9,575 nt of DNA from CAYPTJ01 sp964413845 (GTDB taxonomy: Bacteria; Patescibacteriota; WWE3; 9FT-COMBO-53-11): the NCBI GenBank assembly GCA_964413845.1, contig CAYPTJ010000027.1:1-9575 (forward strand), written 5' to 3'. Under the pieces are notes generated by a model. That model ran no database searches. It had not been told where the DNA came from and saw only the letters and a list, made by a program, of their open reading frames with translations. Every line of letters starts with the position of its first letter. Within the stretch, counting starts at the first letter, position 1. The translations under genes were made by a program, and so were the position numbers. This document shows, one piece after another, positions 5,720-9,575 of the stretch.

Positions 5720-6494
5720 AACAAGTCTTCTCTTCATTCTTTTGGTCGGAATTTTTGTGGGAGGAGCGGCAGGATTTATCGGCTCGTTTATGGTCCTCAA
5801 GCGAATGGCTCTGGTCGGGGATGCCTTCACCCACGTGGCCCTGCCGGGAATGGCGATCGCTTTGCTGCTTCACCAGGATCCGATGGCTGGTGCTTTTATT
5901 GCTCTTGTCATTGCTGCGATCGGGATTTGGTATTTTGAAGAAACTTCCCGCATTTACCCGGAGGCGCTGGTCGGCATATTTTTTACAACTGCTTTGGCCA
6001 TTGGTGTATTAATTACCCCGGAGGCAGAGCTTCTTGAAGCTTTGTTTGGAAATATTGAGAAGATTACTCCAGTTGAGGGGGTATTGGTAATCGCTTTATC
6101 GATTGTAGTTTTGCTAGTGGCTTATATCATTTCCAAGAAACTCATGTTGGGAGTTATCTCGGAGGAATTGGCAACCTCGATCGGCATCTCCAAAAGAAAA
6201 ATAGACTTAATCTACCTTCTACTTGTTGCCACCACGGTCACCTTGGGGATAAGGTTTGTTGGAACGCTTCTGATGGGAGCTTTGGTAATCATTCCCGCAG
6301 CAAGTGCTAAAAACATTAGCGGCAGCCTTGGCAGCTATTATTTGCTTTCGATACTTTTTGGGGTAGTCTCGGCAGTGGCGGGGATCAATCTAGCAGTTCT
6401 CTTTGGTGTTGCATCTGGGCCAGCGGTAGTATTGACGAGTATCTTCCTTTTCCTCACAACGTTCGTTGCAAAGAAATTTTTCCGAGGAGAATAA
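5712..6494 (+). CDS. znuB: Metal ABC transporter permease, ABC-3 family
   Basis: The membrane subunit of the importer. From the ATG at 5712 (ATGATTGA overlap with the ATPase gene) it is 260 aa; an in-frame GTG at 5703 would add three residues. It has about eight hydrophobic segments. The ABC-3 landmarks are MVLKRMALVGDAFTHVALPG near residues 24-43, with the conserved His before ALPG, and GTLLMGALVIIPAASA in the later third. Length and topology fit ZnuB/MntB. No periplasmic binding protein (ZnuA) gene follows or precedes, so that component must be elsewhere, be a different protein, or be missing. The 100-nt gap after this gene starts a new unit. Confidence 0.88.
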   Translation: MIETSLLFILLVGIFVGGAAGFIGSFMVLKRMALVGDAFTHVALPGMAIALLLHQDPMAGAFIALVIAAIGIWYFEETSRIYPEALVGIFFTTALAIGVLITPEAELLEALFGNIEKITPVEGVLVIALSIVVLLVAYIISKKLMLGVISEELATSIGISKRKIDLIYLLLVATTVTLGIRFVGTLLMGALVIIPAASAKNISGSLGSYYLLSILFGVVSAVAGINLAVLFGVASGPAVVLTSIFLFLTTFVAKKFFRGE

Positions 6495-6505
6495 TCGGAC
6501 AAAAC

Positions 6506-6514
6506 TGATACAAT
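6506..6514 (+). promoter_or_regulatory. Extended -10 promoter upstream of the DUF2207 gene
   Basis: TGATACAAT matches TGnTAnnnT. The 20 nt starting at 6506 are identical in 19 positions to the leftward promoter region at 292-273, including the bases after the -10 hexamer, so both may be copies of one promoter type. It lies about 80 nt before the DUF2207 start, giving room for a 5' leader that contains the second repeat copy. Confidence 0.4.
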
Positions 6515-6580
6515 TATGAGCGAAGCAAATAGTTGATAGCGGAGCGAAGCTGAGCGTCCCAATTATGAGCGCAGCAAATA
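6511..6580. repeat. Two near-identical 21-nt direct repeats
   Basis: Bases 6511-6531 and 6560-6580 are identical except one A/C change and are 49 nt apart. Each is followed by related AT-rich sequence ending in a TAG- and AGCG-containing stretch. GCGTCC precedes the second copy (6554-6559), and a weaker third match (GCGTCC then AATTTTGGCG) appears at 6601-6615 inside the start of the next gene. The pattern suggests a degenerate tandem duplication of about 47-49 bp. The intervening GAGCGAAGC motif also recurs (near 9521). Confidence 0.6.
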
Positions 6581-6594
6581 ATAGCTAGCGATCT

Positions 6595-8418
6595 ATGATC
6601 GCGTCCAATTTTGGCGTGAAACGATTCCTTACCCCCTTAGCGTTCATTCTCTTCCTTTTGCCGAGATTAGCCCTTGCGCAAACTGAGAATTGGGCGATTG
6701 AGAGCTTCAACGCTGATGTCTTCATTCCTAAAGACGGCAAGGTTCAGGTTACCGAGACGATCACCGCCGACTTCGGAGAGATCGAAAAACACGGGATCTA
6801 CCGGACGATCGAAACGACAGATATGAGGTTTAAGCTTTTGGGCGTTAAGCAGGATGGGGTGAAAGCGATCACGAAAGTTAGTTCTGCGCCAAAGGGGAAA
6901 GAGATCAGAATCGGTGACCCAGATCAAACGATTACCGGGCAGCACACCTACGAGATCACTTACGAGGTGGGGAGGGTGGTCACCCGCTTTTCCGATTACG
7001 ACGAATTCTACTGGGATGTTACCGGTAGCGATTGGACAATACCGATTGAAAAGGTAATGGCGACTGTAACTTTGGAGGGGGAATGTGGCGTCGTCCCGCA
7101 GGGCGGAACTCCTTGCTTTCGCGCTTCGCTCGAAAGTCAGATCGAGAATGTTGTCTGCTACACGGGACCTTTCGGGGCGAGGGAGCAGGACTGTGTTGCC
7201 TCGATGGAGGCAGGGGTAGCCCACTTTGAAACGAAAAAATCTCTTCTGCCGGGGAATGGGTTAACAATCGTCTACGGCTTCTCCAAAGGACTCGTTGCTA
7301 ATCCCTTCTATATCGAAGATGTCCTCAAACCCCTCTGGGCGATTTTAGGGTCGCTTGCGGCACTTGTTTTTATTCTTCGGCAGTGGTGGCGGCATGGGCG
7401 GGATATGTGGTACCGCAAAAATATTATCCTCAATCCTGAGGCGAAGGCGGAGACCAAGCCTCTTTTCACTAAAGAGATAGTTGTCGTTGAATTCGATCCG
7501 CCTCGGCTCGACTCGAGCCAAGTCGAGACGGGTCCGCCCCGAGTATTACGGCCGGCGGAGGTGGGAACGCTCATTGATGAGAAGGTTGATATCCACGACA
7601 TCTCGGCGACGATCGTTGATCTCGCTGTCCGGGGGTACCTCAAGATCGGAGAGAAGCAAGAGGGGAGAAAGAGGATTTACTGGTTTGAAAAACTTAAGGG
7701 ATTCGAGGAGGAGGAAGCGTTAGCAGACTACGAAAAAGAGGTCCTGCGGGGGCTTTTTGAGAAAGGTGAAAAAGTAGAGCTTGATGATCTTAAAGATAAG
7801 TTCTACAAACATCTGGCGAAGATCAGAGATCAACTTTATGAGTTGATGAAGACCAAGGGATACTTCACCCAACGCCCAGATCGGGTCAAACTTAAATACG
7901 CCGGAGTGGGGATCGTTATTCTGGCCCTTTCTTTTATTATCTCTTCCGCTTCTGGATTCAGCGCCCTTTGGTTCTTCTGCCCTGCCTTCGTCTTAGGATT
8001 TCTTCTTTTGATCTTTTCTCCTTTTATGCCGAAAAAGACCGCCGCCGGAACGGAGGCAATTCGCCGCGCCAGCGGTTTTAAACTGTTTATCTCCAAAGCA
8101 GAGAAGTACCATCAACAGTTCAATGAGCGGATCAACCGGTTTGATCAGTTTCTCCCTTACGCGATGGTTTTTGGAGTGGTTGATAAGTGGGTTAAAGCCT
8201 TTGAGAAATTGGGAATTGAACCACCGCAGCCTGGCTGGTATGTCGCCCCTTACGCTTTCAACGCTGGTGCTTTCTCCTCTTCAATGGGGAGGATGGGTAG
8301 TGCTCTTGCTTCTACCCTCCCCTCAACCCCTGCCCAAACCGGTGGCGGAGGAAGCGGTTTTGGGGGAGGTGGTTTTTCTGGCGGCGGCTTCGGTGGAGGG
8401 GGCGGAGGCGGTTGGTAA
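6595..8418 (+). CDS. DUF2207 membrane protein with glycine-rich tail
   Basis: A predicted surface membrane protein of the DUF2207 family, of unknown function. Order: signal peptide with a hydrophobic core at about 11-27 and likely cleavage after ALA-28; an extracytoplasmic beta-rich domain (about 30-235) with VQVTETITADFG and GIYRTIE; a membrane helix (about 246-263); a cytoplasmic domain with the LRPAEVGTLIDEKVDIHDIS block (318-337) and winged-helix-like features (DLKDKFYKHL); two further helices (about 435-476); a soluble segment; and a Gly/Ser-rich end from 583 (GGGGSGFGGGG) that terminates in Trp. Four Cys (164, 174, 188, 200) lie close together in the outer domain and could form disulfides. 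The ATG lies in a repeated region without a ribosome site; GTG 6616 gives a tighter signal peptide and is a real alternative. A 36-bp palindrome-bearing insertion sits at codons 302-315. Confidence 0.85.
   Translation: MIASNFGVKRFLTPLAFILFLLPRLALAQTENWAIESFNADVFIPKDGKVQVTETITADFGEIEKHGIYRTIETTDMRFKLLGVKQDGVKAITKVSSAPKGKEIRIGDPDQTITGQHTYEITYEVGRVVTRFSDYDEFYWDVTGSDWTIPIEKVMATVTLEGECGVVPQGGTPCFRASLESQIENVVCYTGPFGAREQDCVASMEAGVAHFETKKSLLPGNGLTIVYGFSKGLVANPFYIEDVLKPLWAILGSLAALVFILRQWWRHGRDMWYRKNIILNPEAKAETKPLFTKEIVVVEFDPPRLDSSQVETGPPRVLRPAEVGTLIDEKVDIHDISATIVDLAVRGYLKIGEKQEGRKRIYWFEKLKGFEEEEALADYEKEVLRGLFEKGEKVELDDLKDKFYKHLAKIRDQLYELMKTKGYFTQRPDRVKLKYAGVGIVILALSFIISSASGFSALWFFCPAFVLGFLLLIFSPFMPKKTAAGTEAIRRASGFKLFISKAEKYHQQFNERINRFDQFLPYAMVFGVVDKWVKAFEKLGIEPPQPGWYVAPYAFNAGAFSSSMGRMGSALASTLPSTPAQTGGGGSGFGGGGFSGGGFGGGGGGGW
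7497..7541. repeat. 36-bp palindromic in-frame insertion inside the DUF2207 gene
   Basis: TCCGCCTCG (7497-7505) and TCCGCCCCG (7533-7541) are direct repeats exactly 36 bp (12 codons) apart. Between them is GGCTCGA-C-TCGAGCC (7505-7519), a perfect 7-bp inverted repeat, overlapped by a second one, CTCGA-6-TCGAG (7512-7527). In protein terms PPR is duplicated around LDSSQVETG. Family members that I recall have a single PP before the PAEVG block, so the 12 residues look inserted without breaking the frame. No transposase is present. Confidence 0.5.
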
Positions 8419-8426
8419 CCCTAAAG

Positions 8427-8435
8427 TGCTATCCT
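8427..8435 (+). promoter_or_regulatory. Extended -10 promoter of the PfkB-family kinase gene
   Basis: TGCTATCCT matches TGnTAnnnT and ends 7 nt before the ATG at 8443. There is no Shine-Dalgarno sequence in the 24-nt gap after the DUF2207 stop. As for rpe, transcription would start at the start codon. The kinase could also be read through from the upstream gene, because no terminator is visible between them. Confidence 0.45.
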
Positions 8436-8442
8436 AATTTTG

Positions 8443-9408
8443 ATGGTCAAATTTGATCTCCTCTGCGTTGGTGATTCCACCGTTGATATCTTCGCCTTTC
8501 CTGATCAATCCCACGTTCACTGTCAACTTCATAACAGGAAAAAATGTGAACTTTGTCTGGCTTATGCCAGTAAAGTCCCAGCCAAGGGTTTTAGCTTGAC
8601 CTTTGGCGGCAACGCCGCCAATGTGTCAGTTGGTGCTTCTCGACTTGGAGTAAAAACGGCAATCTACACCCATCTTGGGGATGACCTTTTTGGGAAAGAA
8701 GTTTTGAAAAACTTTAAGAAAGAAAAGGTCAGTACCTCTTTGTTGGAGATCGACAAAAAAGAGCGGACAAGGGTCAATATCATCCTCTCTGCCCAAGGTG
8801 AACGGACAATTCTTAGTTCTCAGGTAGGAAGAGACTATAATCTACCTAAAGCTTCTGCCAAATGGCTTTATTTTTCCTCGGTAGCACCACAGCACGCTAA
8901 ACTTCACTACCAGATTCCAGCTTTCGTCTTGAAAACTGGGGCAAAGCTGATCTTTAATCCCGGTTCTTACCAGATTAAAGAGGGGCGGAGGATCTTGGGG
9001 CCAATCCTTGAGGTAACTGAGGCGCTGCTTCTTAATCGTGACGAAGCTGGCCAACTTTTGGGAGCGGAGTGTGCCCTTGAAGGGGAGGAAAAGTGCCTGC
9101 GACGGCTACGCAACTTAGGGCCTCGCTTTGTCGTTGTTACTGACGGTCCTCGCGGGGCGTATGGATTTGGTGCCGGGGGGGAGTTTTTGTTCCAGAAGAC
9201 CTATCCACTAAAATTAGTTGAGCGAACCGGGGCAGGAGATGCCTTCTCCGCTGGGTTTGCCGCCGCGCTGGTCGGCGGTAAGGACCTTAAGGAAGCTCTT
9301 CGCTGGGGGACGGTTAACGCCGCTTTTGCCACCCAAAAAGTTGGGGCTCAGACTGGGCTTCTGAAAAAAGCGGAACTGCTTAAAGTTTTGCGAAGATGGA
9401 GGCGCTAG
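8443..9408 (+). CDS. PfkB/ribokinase-family carbohydrate or nucleoside kinase
   Basis: A cytosolic ATP-dependent kinase of the ribokinase fold, 321 aa from ATG 8443 (a TTG one codon earlier is less likely). Counting from that ATG, the family marks are GGNAANVSVGASRLG (56-70), the first PfkB signature, and ERTGAGDAFSAGFAAAL (260-276), with the anion hole GAGD and catalytic base Asp266. GDS (10-12) and NPG (172-174) line the substrate side. Between the first strands there is an insert with HVHCQLHNRKKCELC (24-38), carrying three Cys and three His, which could bind zinc. The substrate cannot be told from sequence: ribose, fructose, adenosine or a phosphosugar are all possible. If it is a ribokinase it would feed the pentose phosphate genes at the left. 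It overlaps the next gene by 13 nt. Confidence 0.85.
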   Translation: MVKFDLLCVGDSTVDIFAFPDQSHVHCQLHNRKKCELCLAYASKVPAKGFSLTFGGNAANVSVGASRLGVKTAIYTHLGDDLFGKEVLKNFKKEKVSTSLLEIDKKERTRVNIILSAQGERTILSSQVGRDYNLPKASAKWLYFSSVAPQHAKLHYQIPAFVLKTGAKLIFNPGSYQIKEGRRILGPILEVTEALLLNRDEAGQLLGAECALEGEEKCLRRLRNLGPRFVVVTDGPRGAYGFGAGGEFLFQKTYPLKLVERTGAGDAFSAGFAAALVGGKDLKEALRWGTVNAAFATQKVGAQTGLLKKAELLKVLRRWRR

Positions 9409-9575
9409 CGAAGTTGCTTGGGACAACTGAGGAAAAGCTCAAAAACCTCGCCGAGGAGATGGGGGAGTTTACGGGGAAGAAGGATGTTTTTGAGAATCTT
9501 TCCGACGAGCTTGCCAAGGAGCGAAGCGAAGCTTTGGGCCAACTTGGTCTCTCCGAAGCTTCCGGCCGGGAGGAA
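9396..9575 (+). CDS. Unidentified helical protein, 5' part (runs off the window)
   Basis: A frame opens at ATG 9396, inside the end of the kinase gene, and stays open for 60 codons to the window edge. The visible part is highly charged, starting MEALAKLLGTTEEKLKNLAE and later with TGKKDVFENL and DELAKERSEALGQLGL. It looks alpha-helical and soluble, with no signal peptide or membrane segment so far. I do not recognise the family. The 13-nt overlap suggests co-expression with the kinase. A later in-frame ATG near 9459 could be used instead. The segment at 9521-9534 holds the GAGCGAAGC motif also seen at 6542-6550. Confidence 0.6.
   Translation, partial: MEALAKLLGTTEEKLKNLAEEMGEFTGKKDVFENLSDELAKERSEALGQLGLSEASGREE

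Noticed and set aside
6475..6506. Hairpin TCCGA...TCGGA at the end of znuB as a terminator
   Set aside because: The stem is only 5 bp with a 9-nt loop and is followed by A residues, not a T-run.
6516..6588. Tiny frames beginning ATGAGC in each promoter repeat (MSEANS, MSAANNS, and MSEGGDDNA on the minus strand at about 282-253)
   Set aside because: Their ATG lies only 1 nt after the -10 hexamer, so it would be upstream of the transcript start; the similarity follows from the repeat itself.
1..9575. GATC appears about twice as often as expected (roughly 80 by hand count against about 37), with some GCGATCGC octamers (5853 and near 1384)
   Set aside because: Codon and amino-acid use (Asp-Arg, Lys-Ile) can produce this; a proper Markov-corrected count over the whole genome would be needed.
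1..9575. tRNA, rRNA, CRISPR arrays, transposase genes or riboswitches
   Set aside because: None seen: there is no regularly spaced repeat array, no transposase or integrase motif, and the intergenic spaces are too short for known riboswitches.

Overview
The gene content and style point to a bacterium of the Candidate Phyla Radiation (Patescibacteria). The evidence is a split transketolase, an archaeal-type class I fructose-bisphosphate aldolase (DhnA/FbaB family), a divergent ribulose-phosphate 3-epimerase, a DUF2207 surface protein with a Gly-rich tail, a PfkB kinase with a Cys/His-rich insert, very tight gene packing with 4-8 nt overlaps, and several starts without a Shine-Dalgarno sequence. 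TGA works as an ordinary stop, so this is not one of the TGA=Gly lineages. The lineage call is an inference from family resemblance; no phylogenetic marker gene is present.

Layout. Positions 1-300 hold the tail of a rightward gene, a hairpin terminator, and a small leftward hypothetical gene with a good Shine-Dalgarno sequence. Its promoter sits back to back with that of the rightward operon. Positions 309-4319 hold a tightly coupled central-carbon operon: rpe-like epimerase, LOG/lysine-decarboxylase-like protein, transketolase N-half, a previously uncalled 55-codon membrane mini-gene (2379-2546), transketolase C-half, and aldolase. Every junction but one (LOG to tktN, 22 nt) overlaps or is 1 nt wide. 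Positions 4320-4960 hold a NUDIX-like gene with a degenerate catalytic box. It is flanked by two copies of the aldolase 3' end, so this segment records a duplication or insertion. Positions 5027-6494 encode a znuC-znuB-type metal ABC transporter without a binding protein. Positions 6495-6594 are a promoter-like intergenic region with near-identical repeats. Positions 6595-8418 encode a DUF2207 membrane protein carrying a small in-frame palindromic insertion. Positions 8443-9408 encode a PfkB-family sugar or nucleoside kinase, and an unidentified helical protein starts at 9396 and runs off the window.

How the genes may work together. Epimerase, transketolase and aldolase form the core of a non-oxidative pentose phosphate route that can bypass phosphofructokinase. 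LOG-family enzymes release ribose 5-phosphate from nucleoside monophosphates. A LOG gene locked between rpe and tkt therefore suggests a route from scavenged nucleotides to triose phosphates (inference). Ribose-5-phosphate isomerase and transaldolase are not in the window. The metal transporter, the DUF2207 protein and the PfkB gene look like separate transcription units.
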